Part shown: positions 9,370 to 17,925 of the stretch, one piece after another
Layout of the letters: each line of letters begins with the position of its first letter
How positions within the stretch are numbered: the first letter of the stretch is position 1
Origin: Azonexus hydrophilus
Lineage (GTDB): Bacteria; Pseudomonadota; Gammaproteobacteria; Burkholderiales; Rhodocyclaceae
Reading direction: 5' to 3'
NCBI RefSeq assembly: GCF_001956855.1
Contig: NZ_MTHD01000002.1
Coordinates: forward strand, 744,001 to 808,000
Length of the DNA stretch: 64,000 bases
Translations under genes and position numbers: made by a program
The notes under the pieces: model-generated
Told to the model about the DNA's origin: nothing
Databases searched by the model: none
What the model saw: only the letters and a program-made list of their open reading frames with translations

Positions 9370-12232
9370 TGGCGAGCGCCGAACCGCTCTTCATCGCCTT
9401 GAGCAGACATTCCACACAAACATGCTGCGGAAACTGCGGCAACGCGTAGTTCTCCCGCACCGGCCCATTAAACGACTTCTTCCCCGCATGCACCGTAATC
9501 GTCCCCGGGCACTGCACCGTGATGCCGCCGTCGATGATGATTGACGCCCCGCCCTTCACTGCCAGGCAAATCTTCTTCGCCGCTGCAAAATCCACGTTGG
9601 CGTTGGCTGAGACGATGCGCAGGTTGTCTCTGGACTGGAATTTCATTTCATCGCTTTGCGCCTGCAGGTCGATGTCGTCCTTGGCGGCGATGAGCTTGAT
9701 GCCGGTATTGTCTTCACCCGGGCGGATGGCGCCGGCGAGGAGGCCGATGGCTTGGCCGGTGTGGATTCTGGCCTTGCCGGCGATGGCGAAGTTGCTGTCT
9801 TCGCCGCTCTCGAAGGTGGTCGTTTCGTCGTTGGTGTATTGCAGGTTCTGCCCGGCGACGTGGGCGAAGTTGGCGCGGGCGGCCTGGATGATGGCGGCGT
9901 CGGTCAGGTGCGGAAGCTTGTCGCTGGCGGCGCTGGTGTTCTTGTCGTCGGCGTCGGCAATGGCGGCGCTTTCGTCCTTGGCGTCGACCATGCCGCTGGC
10001 GACCTTGAGCAGTGCTTGCAACGGTGCGGCCTGGTCGTCGATGGTGCTCTGCCCGGTGGCCTTGCTGCCGATGGCGCTGGCCAGTTGGACCGTCTGGTGG
10101 GTTTGGGCGGCTTGCGAAAGGGTTTGCGCGAGCTGCGCGGCCTGGCGCAGCAGGGCCATGCCCGGTGCCATGTCGCCGGCGGGGGCGCCGGGGGTGGCGT
10201 GCGGCCAGGTGCTCATGATCAGGCCGCGACCGGCGCGCAATGCGCCCCAGGCGTCGGTTCTGAGTTCAATCCCCGTGCCCCGGAAACTGCCCCGGTAGTT
10301 GTCGGCCTGATGCAGCAGGTGGCCGAGATTGAGCTCGCTGGTGTGCTGCGTGCTCTTCAACTGGATGCGCTGCTGGCCGTCGCTGTCGTCCAGGACCAGC
10401 TGGTTGTAGCCGGCACCGCCGAATTCCTTGCTCTTGAACCCGGTCAGCGCTGCCGCATGGCGATGGCTGGCGGTGGCACCGCCGTGCCAGGCCGGGCTGT
10501 TGCCGCCGGCAAGGTTGCCCTGCCCGGCCGGGCGATGGTCCTGGGCGGCGTCGAATACCGAGATGTCGCTGTCGCCGGAATTACCGCCCGGCGTTGCCGG
10601 AATGCCGCCATCGCCCTTGCCGTTGTACAGCGCGCCCATGACATAGGGGCGATCCATGTCGCCATTCAGAAAACCCACCAGCACTTCCTGACCGATGCGC
10701 GGTAGCCACTGCCAGCCCATGCCGGCGCCGGCCTGACGTTGCATGACGCGCACCCAGCAACTGTCGCGGTCATCCGGCGTTTCCGCCAGTTGCCAATGAA
10801 AACGCAGCTTGATGCGGCCCAGTGCATCGCACCAGATTTCCTCGGTGCCGTTCGGGCGGGTTTCGCCGTTGGGACCAACAACGATGGCGCTCATCGGGCC
10901 GGGCGCGGTCGGCCGCGGGTTGAGGCGGGCGCCGGTGTCGTCGGCAAGCTGCGGGCGCCACGGGGTGTCACTGTGCTGCGCCGTGAAAATGTTGCCGTAA
11001 CCGCGGTCGACCGCAAGATTCAGCAATTCCGACGGAAACTGCGTGGGTGCGCTTTCCGGCAGGAGGACATCGCCGCTCGCCAGCGTATCCGGATCGATCG
11101 GCGGCAGCCCGGCGCGCAAACGTTCGGCCACCGTCGCCATCGCATCGGCCACCAGGTTGTTGATGCCCAGATGGGTCACTTCGGTGATCGCATAGCGATG
11201 ATCGGCCTGCGCATTGGCAGACTGCGGCAGATCGACGACATCGATGCGGGTGCCGACACTCAGGCTGCGCACGGTACTGCGGCCAAGCCAGGTCCGGTAA
11301 CGCGCCTCCAGGGACTCCATCGCCAGCCGGCCGTAGCGCGTCGCCTCCGCCGCATTGGCAAAGGCGTACGGGCCGGCATCGTCGTAGTTCTCCAGCAGCG
11401 GGGCGTGCTCGCCGCCCGGCTTGAGCACCGTCGGCACACTGGCAGCAATGCTGCGCTTGGCCTTGTAGTCGTGCGAAATCAGCGTGGTCACTGCGCTGAG
11501 CAGACGGCGATGTTCGCCGAACGCCAGCAACACGTCCTGGTCCTCCTGCGAATCGGCCCGGTGATAACGGATACCCCGCCCGCCGGCGCCGGACTGCGAC
11601 ATCACATCCTCGGGAAACAGGCAGCTGTCGGCAAAGATCGTCAGCCGATGGCCGCCGGGCGCCGCATCGTCCAGATCAACCCGCCAGCCCAACCCCTCCT
11701 CCGCCAGCAGGCGCGAGACAAACTGGTAGTCCGATTCGTTGTACTGAACGCAATAGCTGCGCTTGCGCGTGTCGGCCATGAACGCCGCCACCTCATCCGA
11801 CCACTGCCAGCCGGCAATGTCGGCATAGTCGGCGAACACGGTTTCAACGATCTCGACAACCGAACGCTCCTGGAACACCCGGTTCCGCCGCCCGCGCGTC
11901 GTCAGCCAGATCCACGGCACGACCGTCACGCGGTACCGCGTAAAACCGCCGTCGGCATCCATCTTCACGACCTGCCGGACAAACCCGCTGCGCCGGAACG
12001 TGCTGCCATCGGCCAGACGCGACTCCAGCGTCAGCGCACGCCCGGGAAAACGCGCCTTCTCGATGAAGGCATCAGGCGACAGCAGGTCGATGACGTACTC
12101 AAACCCACCCGACAAACGCTCCCTGCCCCACCAGCACTCCACCGCCATCGACGGCATGTCCTCATCGCGCCACGCCAGGGAATACAGGCGGGATTCGCTG
12201 GAAAACAGATTGAGCACACTGGCGGGAAGCAT
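9362..12232 (-). CDS. vgrG: Type VI secretion tip protein VgrG with DUF2345 extension
   Basis: A 956-residue protein with the phage gp27/gp5-like VgrG architecture. The N-terminal part (SRLYSLAWRDEDMPSMAVEC onward) matches the phage late-control D/VI_Rhs_Vgr region. The gp5 OB-fold is near residues 440-540 (KLRFHWQ, GWQWLPRIGQEVLVGFLNGD), followed by a DUF2345 beta-helix-like region and a short C-terminal tail ending in two cysteines (HVCVECLLKA). VgrG trimers cap the Hcp tube and carry effectors. No structural T6SS genes occur in the window, so this is an orphan vgrG island. It is the first gene of the four-gene operon and has a good promoter 35-63 bases upstream. Confidence 0.94.
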   Translation of the reverse strand: MLPASVLNLFSSESRLYSLAWRDEDMPSMAVECWWGRERLSGGFEYVIDLLSPDAFIEKARFPGRALTLESRLADGSTFRRSGFVRQVVKMDADGGFTRYRVTVVPWIWLTTRGRRNRVFQERSVVEIVETVFADYADIAGWQWSDEVAAFMADTRKRSYCVQYNESDYQFVSRLLAEEGLGWRVDLDDAAPGGHRLTIFADSCLFPEDVMSQSGAGGRGIRYHRADSQEDQDVLLAFGEHRRLLSAVTTLISHDYKAKRSIAASVPTVLKPGGEHAPLLENYDDAGPYAFANAAEATRYGRLAMESLEARYRTWLGRSTVRSLSVGTRIDVVDLPQSANAQADHRYAITEVTHLGINNLVADAMATVAERLRAGLPPIDPDTLASGDVLLPESAPTQFPSELLNLAVDRGYGNIFTAQHSDTPWRPQLADDTGARLNPRPTAPGPMSAIVVGPNGETRPNGTEEIWCDALGRIKLRFHWQLAETPDDRDSCWVRVMQRQAGAGMGWQWLPRIGQEVLVGFLNGDMDRPYVMGALYNGKGDGGIPATPGGNSGDSDISVFDAAQDHRPAGQGNLAGGNSPAWHGGATASHRHAAALTGFKSKEFGGAGYNQLVLDDSDGQQRIQLKSTQHTSELNLGHLLHQADNYRGSFRGTGIELRTDAWGALRAGRGLIMSTWPHATPGAPAGDMAPGMALLRQAAQLAQTLSQAAQTHQTVQLASAIGSKATGQSTIDDQAAPLQALLKVASGMVDAKDESAAIADADDKNTSAASDKLPHLTDAAIIQAARANFAHVAGQNLQYTNDETTTFESGEDSNFAIAGKARIHTGQAIGLLAGAIRPGEDNTGIKLIAAKDDIDLQAQSDEMKFQSRDNLRIVSANANVDFAAAKKICLAVKGGASIIIDGGITVQCPGTITVHAGKKSFNGPVRENYALPQFPQHVCVECLLKAMKSGSALASV

Positions 12233-12266
12233 GGCGGGGAAACCGGTCGGTCGAAATTAGACCGGA

Positions 12267-12295
12267 AGCATACTTCAGCACACCGATATTGACAA
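12267..12295 (-). promoter_or_regulatory. Sigma-70-type promoter of the vgrG operon
   Basis: On the minus strand TTGTCA (12290-12295) and TATGCT (12267-12272) are separated by exactly 17 bases. A CCGGTC/GACCGG inverted repeat (12243-12265) lies at the predicted transcript start, just in front of the vgrG ATG. Confidence 0.55.
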
Positions 12296-12309
12296 TGACA
12301 TACAGCAAG

Positions 12310-12340
12310 CTGGATTGCCGCGCCGTGCTCGCAATGACGG
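12310..12340. repeat. Half copy of the dispersed REP-like repeat
   Basis: The segment starting CTGGATTGCCGCGCC and ending CTCGCAATGACGG matches one arm of the repeat at 1516-1704, in inverted orientation. It lies between the T6SS operon and the polysaccharide genes. Confidence 0.7.
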
Positions 12341-12344
12341 CGGA

Positions 12345-13448
12345 CTAGCCTCTGGCGTCGCCCCAGCGGTAGGGGCTGGCGTCTTCGCCCAGGTAGTGGG
12401 CGATGCCGTCGCGGCCGACGCAGTATTGAGGGGAAATGATCATTTCCTTCATGGTCTGCGCGTCGCCGATGCGGGTGTATTCGAAGACGATGCAACGCTC
12501 GATGCGGGTGCCGGAGCGGATATGGCTGCCGTGGCCGATCCAGGCCGGGCCGATGATCGAAACACCGGGGTCGATGCGCACGTTGGAACCAACATAAATT
12601 GGGCCGACCAGCTTGGAGCTTTCCCAGGCAATCGACGTATTCAGGCCGACCCAGACACCCGGCTCGACCTCGGTGCCCGGCATTTCCATCTGCGCCACTT
12701 CACCGCGCAGCACGCGCTGGGAAACTTCCCAGTAATCGTTCAGGCGGCCGATGTCGATCCAGTTGAAAAAGCGTTTCTGCGCGTAGAACGGCACGCCCTT
12801 CTCCACCAGCATCGGGAACAGGTCGCTGCCGATATCGAACGGCACGCCCTGCGGAATCATGTCCAGCACTTCCGGCTCGAAAATGTAGATGCCCGTGCTG
12901 GCAAACCGCGACTTGGCCTCTTCCGGCTTCGGCTTTTCCTGGAAGGAAAGAATCCGCCCGGTATCGTCGGCAACCACCACACCGTAGTTCTGCACCTGAT
13001 CCATCGGCACTTCCAGCGTCACCACGCTGGCCAGGGCGCCCTTTGCCCGGTGCTCGTGCAAGGCCGCACCAATATCCAGATCGACAATTGCATCGCCGCA
13101 CACCACCAGCGTCGTTTCGTCGAAGAAACCGCCAAAATCCTGGATCTTGCGCATGCCGCCGGCCGAACCCCAGGCCTTGGGCACGATCTCGCCGTGCTCG
13201 CGCTGGCCTTCGAACGAATAGCCGAGATTCACATCCCAGCGCCGGCCGTCACCAAAATAGTTTTCGATCTTGTAATGGTTGAATGCCACATTCACCATGA
13301 TGTCGCGGATACCGTAACGCGCCATCTGTTCGATCAGGTACTCCATCACCGGCTTGCCGAGAATCGGCACCATCGGCTTCGGCACAAACTTCGTCAGCGG
13401 ACGCACCCGCGTTCCCTGGCCAGCGGCCAGAATCATTCCCTTTGCCAT
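12345..13448 (-). CDS. Sugar-1-phosphate nucleotidyltransferase with left-handed beta-helix tail
   Basis: A 367-residue enzyme beginning with the nucleotidyltransferase signature GMILAAGQGTRVRPLT (residues ~4-19). It has the VVCGDAIVDLD divalent-metal motif near the middle and the FQEKPK motif. The C-terminal third (VWVGLNTSI, IYVGSNVRIDPGVSIIG) is a hexapeptide-repeat left-handed beta-helix. The family makes NDP-sugars, commonly GDP-mannose or dTDP/UDP-glucose, from sugar-1-phosphate and NTP. The exact sugar cannot be read from sequence. It lies 24 bases downstream of the polyprenyl-phosphate sugar transferase on the same strand, consistent with supplying precursors. Confidence 0.85.
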   Translation of the reverse strand: MAKGMILAAGQGTRVRPLTKFVPKPMVPILGKPVMEYLIEQMARYGIRDIMVNVAFNHYKIENYFGDGRRWDVNLGYSFEGQREHGEIVPKAWGSAGGMRKIQDFGGFFDETTLVVCGDAIVDLDIGAALHEHRAKGALASVVTLEVPMDQVQNYGVVVADDTGRILSFQEKPKPEEAKSRFASTGIYIFEPEVLDMIPQGVPFDIGSDLFPMLVEKGVPFYAQKRFFNWIDIGRLNDYWEVSQRVLRGEVAQMEMPGTEVEPGVWVGLNTSIAWESSKLVGPIYVGSNVRIDPGVSIIGPAWIGHGSHIRSGTRIERCIVFEYTRIGDAQTMKEMIISPQYCVGRDGIAHYLGEDASPYRWGDARG

Positions 13449-13472
13449 TCACTGCTCCCTGTCAGATCTGCT

Positions 13473-14888
13473 TCAGTACGCGTTCTTGTTCACAAAACCC
13501 TTGAACACCGTCATGAAGATGATTTTTATATCCAGCCACAACGACCAGTTCTGTACATACTCAAGGTCGAACTTGACGCGCATTTCCATCTTGTCCAGCG
13601 TCTCGGTCTCGCCGCGCCAGCCGCTGATCTGCGCCCAGCCGGTAATACCCGGCTTGACCTTGTGGCGGAGCATGTAACCCCGGATCAACTTGCGGTACTG
13701 CTCGTTATGCGACACCGCATGCGGCCGCGGACCGACCACCGACATCGTCCCCTGCAGCACATTGAAGAACTGCGGCAATTCATCCAGCGACGTCTTGCGC
13801 AGGAAAGCCCCGAACGGCGTGATCCGCATGTCGCCCTTGCTCGCCTGCATGATCTGGTCACCGTCCTCGCACACCGACATGCTGCGGAACTTCCAGACCT
13901 CGACCACCGCACCGTTCAAACCGTAACGACGCTGCTTGAACAGTACCGGCCCCGGCGACGTCAGCTTGACCCCCAGCGCAATCACCGCCATCGGCAAGGC
14001 AATGATCCCCAGAATCAGGCTCGCCACCACCAGATCCTCCACCCGCTTGACCCAGCCATCCACACCGTAAAACGGGCTTTCGTGCAGGCTCAGCACCGGG
14101 ATGCCATCCAGGCTGCTCATCTTGCCGTGCAGCAGATCGAAGATAAAGAAATTGGGCACCAGATACACCGACGCCGTCGTATCGCTGAGTTCATTCACCA
14201 GCTCCACAATCCGGTTCTCGGCCTTCATCGGCAGCGTGATGTAGATGTAATCCACCTTGCCTTCACGCGCCAGCGTCACCAGTTCCTCGAAACGCCCGAT
14301 CCCGGCCGCATCGTTCGCCGCATGCTTGCAATCACGGGTCGCCAGGCGATCATCGAAATAACCGATGAAATTCATCCCCAGCCAGGGCGTCCGCTGCACC
14401 TTCTCCACCACCTGCTTGCCCAGCTTGGTCTTGCCGGCAATTGCCAATGTCCGGGTATTGCGGCCACTGGCGCGCAGGGAATTCAGGGTCAGCCGCAGCA
14501 TCACCCGCACCGTCGCCAGCCCCACCGGCGCCAGCACGAACCACACCAGCGTTGCCAGGCGCGAATACTCCGACGACGACTTGCTCAGGAAAGCCAGGAA
14601 AACCAGCGCCACCGCTGTCCAGAACCAGGTCACCAACGTTGCCGAAACCGCTTCGTGAATCGGTACCAGGCGCCAGGAAGAATACAGATGCCGCGCACCG
14701 CCGATCATCATGAAGATCAGCACGCCCCACACGCCGGCCTGGGCGTACTGGCCCCCGAACTCCAGGCCGTGGGTGAATTGAAGCGCCATCGCCAGCGAAA
14801 CCATGACGACAGCAGCATCCAGCGCACGATGCAGAAAACCGATTTTCGAACTATGGGGCCGAACCAGCCCGGAAGACATTGAAGCCAT
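13473..14888 (-). CDS. Undecaprenyl-phosphate sugar-1-phosphate transferase (WcaJ/EpsB-like)
   Basis: A 471-residue polyisoprenyl-phosphate hexose-1-phosphate transferase. The N-terminal half has four predicted membrane helices and a Rossmann-like CoA-binding-type segment (RNTRTLAIAGKTKLGK). A further membrane helix leads into the cytosolic catalytic domain with the hallmarks SPGPVLFKQRRYG, VWKFRSM, FLRKTSLDELPQFFNVL and PRPH. It starts repeat-unit assembly by loading a sugar-1-phosphate, often glucose, onto undecaprenyl phosphate at the inner membrane. It belongs with the wzx/wzy genes across the AT-rich island. A second ATG nine bases in is possible. Confidence 0.92.
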   Translation of the reverse strand: MASMSSGLVRPHSSKIGFLHRALDAAVVMVSLAMALQFTHGLEFGGQYAQAGVWGVLIFMMIGGARHLYSSWRLVPIHEAVSATLVTWFWTAVALVFLAFLSKSSSEYSRLATLVWFVLAPVGLATVRVMLRLTLNSLRASGRNTRTLAIAGKTKLGKQVVEKVQRTPWLGMNFIGYFDDRLATRDCKHAANDAAGIGRFEELVTLAREGKVDYIYITLPMKAENRIVELVNELSDTTASVYLVPNFFIFDLLHGKMSSLDGIPVLSLHESPFYGVDGWVKRVEDLVVASLILGIIALPMAVIALGVKLTSPGPVLFKQRRYGLNGAVVEVWKFRSMSVCEDGDQIMQASKGDMRITPFGAFLRKTSLDELPQFFNVLQGTMSVVGPRPHAVSHNEQYRKLIRGYMLRHKVKPGITGWAQISGWRGETETLDKMEMRVKFDLEYVQNWSLWLDIKIIFMTVFKGFVNKNAY

Positions 14889-15019
14889 AACAGGGAAGCC
14901 AATCAGCGCAGCAGTGACAATGTGATCACGTGCAAATCATGCCACGACTACGACTAAAACCCTATATGACGAAAGGCATAAACCGGCAAAAAATATTGCA
15001 CCGCAACATTCCGCCGGAA

Positions 15020-15436
15020 TCAGCGCAGGAAGGACTCCTGGAACCAGCCCCAGATGCCAAACGAAAATCCCGGCAGCAAGTCGATCCCCAGCGCCGACTT
15101 GGCCAGGTAGAGCACCAGCAGGCCAAAAGCGGTCGACAACACCACAAATCCCGCCAGAAAAAGTGCCAGCGCAATGCGGGCAATCTCGCGCTCCCGGCGC
15201 GACAGATCCCGCCGGTTACGCCCGGCCAGCAACACAAAATAGTAATGCCAGCGCCACAGTTTCAAGGTCCAGCGCAAGTCGACCGCATGCACGCCCCAGG
15301 CCCGCCCGCCGAGCGCCACCTTCAGCGCCAGCAACTGCTCGTCCGAAAACGAATCACGCGCCCCGGCCGGCAGCTTTTCCAGCAAGCTCCGGACAAACGG
15401 CTCATCACGCAAATCCCTGCCCTCTGCACCCATCAC
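15020..15436 (-). CDS. Small membrane protein of the polysaccharide locus, function unknown
   Basis: A 138-residue protein with one clear hydrophobic hairpin region near residues 90-120 (IARIALALFLAGFVVLSTAF followed by LLVLYLAKSALG). The N-terminal half is soluble and charged, with an FSDEQLLALKVALGGRAWG motif. I do not recognise a family. Its start overlaps the stop of the VanZ-like gene by four bases (ATGA), so the two are probably translated together. Placement upstream of the initiating sugar transferase suggests a role in polysaccharide assembly, but nothing in the sequence proves that. Confidence 0.6.
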   Translation of the reverse strand: MMGAEGRDLRDEPFVRSLLEKLPAGARDSFSDEQLLALKVALGGRAWGVHAVDLRWTLKLWRWHYYFVLLAGRNRRDLSRREREIARIALALFLAGFVVLSTAFGLLVLYLAKSALGIDLLPGFSFGIWGWFQESFLR

Positions 15437-16404
15437 TTACGCTCCACCAGAAAAGCCAGCAGCACACCCAGCGCCGCACCAAGGGAATCCACCGCAAAAT
15501 CCGCCCAACCCGCCTGGCGCTCAAGCACCAGCAACTGCACCACCTCCGTGCCCGCCGCCAGCAGGACCAGATCCACCAGCAGCCAGCCCGGCGACACATC
15601 CGGCCGCGCCAGCGCAAGTGCCAGACCCAGCAGCAGGAACATGCCTAAATGGACAAAACTGCTCAAACCCAGCCCGCCAAGCGCATCCGGCTGAACCGGC
15701 AACAAACCCGTTACCCACGTCTCCAGCGCATCACGCCAGCTACCCGGCATCAGGATAGCCGCCATCACCAGCACAAAAACCAGAATCAACGCCGGACGAT
15801 AGCGCGCACCCAGCAACCAGCGAACCATCAGATCACCAAACGCCAGCAGCCACAGCACCCACAAAACCAGCATCGCCACCGGCACCCAGGGGCGCTCCAC
15901 CAACCAGTCCAGCCGAAAATCCGAAACCGTCATGGCCCCGGACACCTTCAGCAAGCGTGCCATCAACTGCACCTGAACGACATCCGGCTGCAAGAGAACC
16001 ACTGCGTCCACATGCTGCGCCAAACTCCCGGAACCGGCAAAAACCGAACGCTCCACCGCCTTCTTCTGCGCATCAATTTGCCGCACCGCAACATGGGCCC
16101 GCTCCCAGCGCTTGACCCCCTCGCTCACTGCATCCAGCACCACCTCGCCCTGCACCCGAACCGCCAAGGCCCCCGGCACCAGCGGCAATGTCCAGATCAA
16201 GCCACGGTGCTGCCGGTCATCCACCGCCGACAGCAAAAATCCCCCCGGCAGCACGTCGACCGCAGGATTCCCCACCCGGCGCAAAATCTCATCCGCCAGC
16301 GACGGCACCACCTCGGCCAGCGACGCATAACGCACCCCGGGCAACGACAAGCCCAGCGTCGCCACAATCGCCAGCAACATCAACCACCAGGAACGAAGCG
16401 GCAT
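15433..16404 (-). CDS. VanZ-like membrane protein with periplasmic domain
   Basis: About 323 residues from the ATG at 16404 (MPLRSWWLMLL); an in-frame upstream start at 16482 adds an unlikely cysteine-rich leader. One N-terminal membrane helix is followed by a soluble region (residues ~25-150) and then about five helices. The final part has VanZ-family features: FVHLGMFLLLGLALA, then TEVVQLLV and the DFAVDSLGAALG loop. VanZ-like proteins often accompany exopolysaccharide clusters; their biochemical role is unresolved. The gene is coupled to the next by a four-base overlap. Confidence 0.72.
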   Translation of the reverse strand: MPLRSWWLMLLAIVATLGLSLPGVRYASLAEVVPSLADEILRRVGNPAVDVLPGGFLLSAVDDRQHRGLIWTLPLVPGALAVRVQGEVVLDAVSEGVKRWERAHVAVRQIDAQKKAVERSVFAGSGSLAQHVDAVVLLQPDVVQVQLMARLLKVSGAMTVSDFRLDWLVERPWVPVAMLVLWVLWLLAFGDLMVRWLLGARYRPALILVFVLVMAAILMPGSWRDALETWVTGLLPVQPDALGGLGLSSFVHLGMFLLLGLALALARPDVSPGWLLVDLVLLAAGTEVVQLLVLERQAGWADFAVDSLGAALGVLLAFLVERK

Positions 16405-16464
16405 CACAAAAGCATCATCACGACAGGCAAAGCAAATTTCTCCATCACCGCAAGGCCCTTCATT

Positions 16465-16498
16465 CGTCATCGCGAGGGGCAAAGCCCAGTGGCGATGC
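16465..16498. repeat. Degenerate copy of the dispersed REP-like repeat
   Basis: CGTCATCGCGAGGGGCAAAG followed by GTGGCGATG resembles the repeat arms seen at 54716-54810 but is shorter and diverged. It lies just left of the manC fragment and the island border. Confidence 0.4.
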
Positions 16499-16503
16499 TG
16501 CCC

Positions 16504-16620
16504 CTACCGCCCGTACCGATCCTCAAACCGCACAATGTCGTCCTCGCCCAGGTACGAACCACTCTGCACCTCGATCATCTCCAGCGGCAACTTGCCGGGG
16601 TTTTCCAGGCGGTGCGTATC
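16504..16620 (-). pseudogene. manC: 3' fragment of manC/algA (mannose-1-phosphate guanylyltransferase / mannose-6-phosphate isomerase)
   Basis: Reading the minus strand from about 16620 to the TAG at 16504-16506 gives about 38 codons beginning [20 protein letters not shown] and ending [12 protein letters not shown]. This is the highly conserved C-terminus of type II phosphomannose isomerase/guanylyltransferase (cupin end). Nothing upstream continues the protein: the reading frame passes directly into the AT-rich island without recognisable ManC residues or a start. A full ManC is about 470 residues, so more than 90% is missing. I read it as a relic left when the island replaced neighbouring DNA. 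The fragment is unlikely to be translated. Confidence 0.85.
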
Positions 16621-16675
16621 CTCTAATGCATTGGGGCAAAATTTCTTAAAATTATAAATATTATTAACGTGCAAT

Positions 16676-17923
16676 CTAAATAATATTTGGTGAGTTTTCT
16701 ATTCGATCTTTCCGTACTCTATTCCACCACTGTGAGATAGTCAAAACATCAACAGCACCACTATTTCTCAAAAAATATATCTTTTCTACAAAATCCAAAA
16801 AACCAGAAAAACAAAACCCGTCTTTTTGGCCATCTTGGACAATATTATGAAAATGAAAAAACTGCGTCACCCCTCTACGCACAACCTCGTCTAGCTGTTT
16901 ATATAACCGAGTTGTATCATTGCCGACACTGGCACCACAACTTGGAATAGTCATGTCAATATCTAACAAACCAAATCCATCATAAAATGCTTGAGGCTCT
17001 ACTGAGCGCCCTGATTTAAAACCGACTGATCTAAACTCATTTGCCACCGCAATATCCCAGCGGCCAAACGTCCAACAAAAGTGATCGGCAGCTCTTGTCA
17101 GCCCTTGAGAAACTAAAAAATCTCGGTTTATCAAAATATCGCGCACAGAACGCTCAATGTCGAGGATCTTAGTAAGAGTATCATCTGGAGTGCTATCGCA
17201 AGCCATATCCCAGCCAGACTCGTACATATCGACAATCTGCTCTAGCCGTAATTTTTTAACTTTACCGACAAAATCCTTTGGGACATATAAAGTACAACAC
17301 AGATTACGTTTCTTTAAAAAAGGAAATGCAAGATCATATATAGAACTATGCAAATCATCAAACGTGATAACAACCGTTGGCCTTCTTTTAACACTATGAA
17401 AAATTGGAGAGAATGCCACCTTACCTAAGAAGGGCCTACGCTGCGAAGCTTTTATTGCCAAATAAACGCTATCGAAATTTTTATTGAAAAAATCCTCAAA
17501 CTCTGAAACATGGGCACACACCCAACGACTTCCGGGAGGAGATACTGTGGCTGAATCATTCATACATGTCACTTGATTAATCAGATTCGACGATCTAATC
17601 TCTAGCAAATAGGATGAAATAGAATCAGCCCCTTCGATATACTTATCAACACGAAAAACCAAGGTTCCTAATTCAGCAATGGGCTTTGGAAGGTTAATTT
17701 TTCGCCTCAATAAAATTGTACCTACAAGGTTAGTCATAGGGGCACTGAGAGAAAATACTCTATCCAAATTACCTAAAGCAGAAAAAAAACCCCCTTCCGA
17801 AACTTTACAAAGTGCTTCATCTTCGATGCAATAACTTTCTGATGAAACAAACCTCGCTTTACAAAACAAGGCGAAAAGTCCGAGTTTTGAAGCAAAATTT
17901 AGAAAAAATCGCCTAGAGATCAT
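16676..17923 (-). CDS. Polysaccharide deacetylase-like (NodB-fold) protein with degenerate metal site
   Basis: A 415-residue protein. The N-terminus [20 protein letters not shown] contains an S-R-R-x-F-L Tat-like motif before a hydrophobic stretch, suggesting export. The NodB first motif TFDD is present at residues 187-190. The second motif, normally HxxxH, is replaced by ACDSTPDD (residues 241-248) after GWDM, so both metal-binding histidines are missing. Later residues ([16 protein letters not shown]) keep the general shape. It is the last gene of the AT-rich operon, two bases after a glycosyltransferase gene. It may be a non-catalytic or altered-metal deacetylase acting on the island's polysaccharide; the substrate is unknown. 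Confidence 0.68.
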   Translation of the reverse strand: MISRRFFLNFASKLGLFALFCKARFVSSESYCIEDEALCKVSEGGFFSALGNLDRVFSLSAPMTNLVGTILLRRKINLPKPIAELGTLVFRVDKYIEGADSISSYLLEIRSSNLINQVTCMNDSATVSPPGSRWVCAHVSEFEDFFNKNFDSVYLAIKASQRRPFLGKVAFSPIFHSVKRRPTVVITFDDLHSSIYDLAFPFLKKRNLCCTLYVPKDFVGKVKKLRLEQIVDMYESGWDMACDSTPDDTLTKILDIERSVRDILINRDFLVSQGLTRAADHFCWTFGRWDIAVANEFRSVGFKSGRSVEPQAFYDGFGLLDIDMTIPSCGASVGNDTTRLYKQLDEVVRRGVTQFFHFHNIVQDGQKDGFCFSGFLDFVEKIYFLRNSGAVDVLTISQWWNRVRKDRIENSPNII

Positions 17924-17925
17924 CC

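Noticed and set aside
12345..13448. Intact GDP-mannose pyrophosphorylase replacing manC
   Set aside because: Possible but not provable: the sugar specificity of this nucleotidyltransferase cannot be read, so I kept a generic call.
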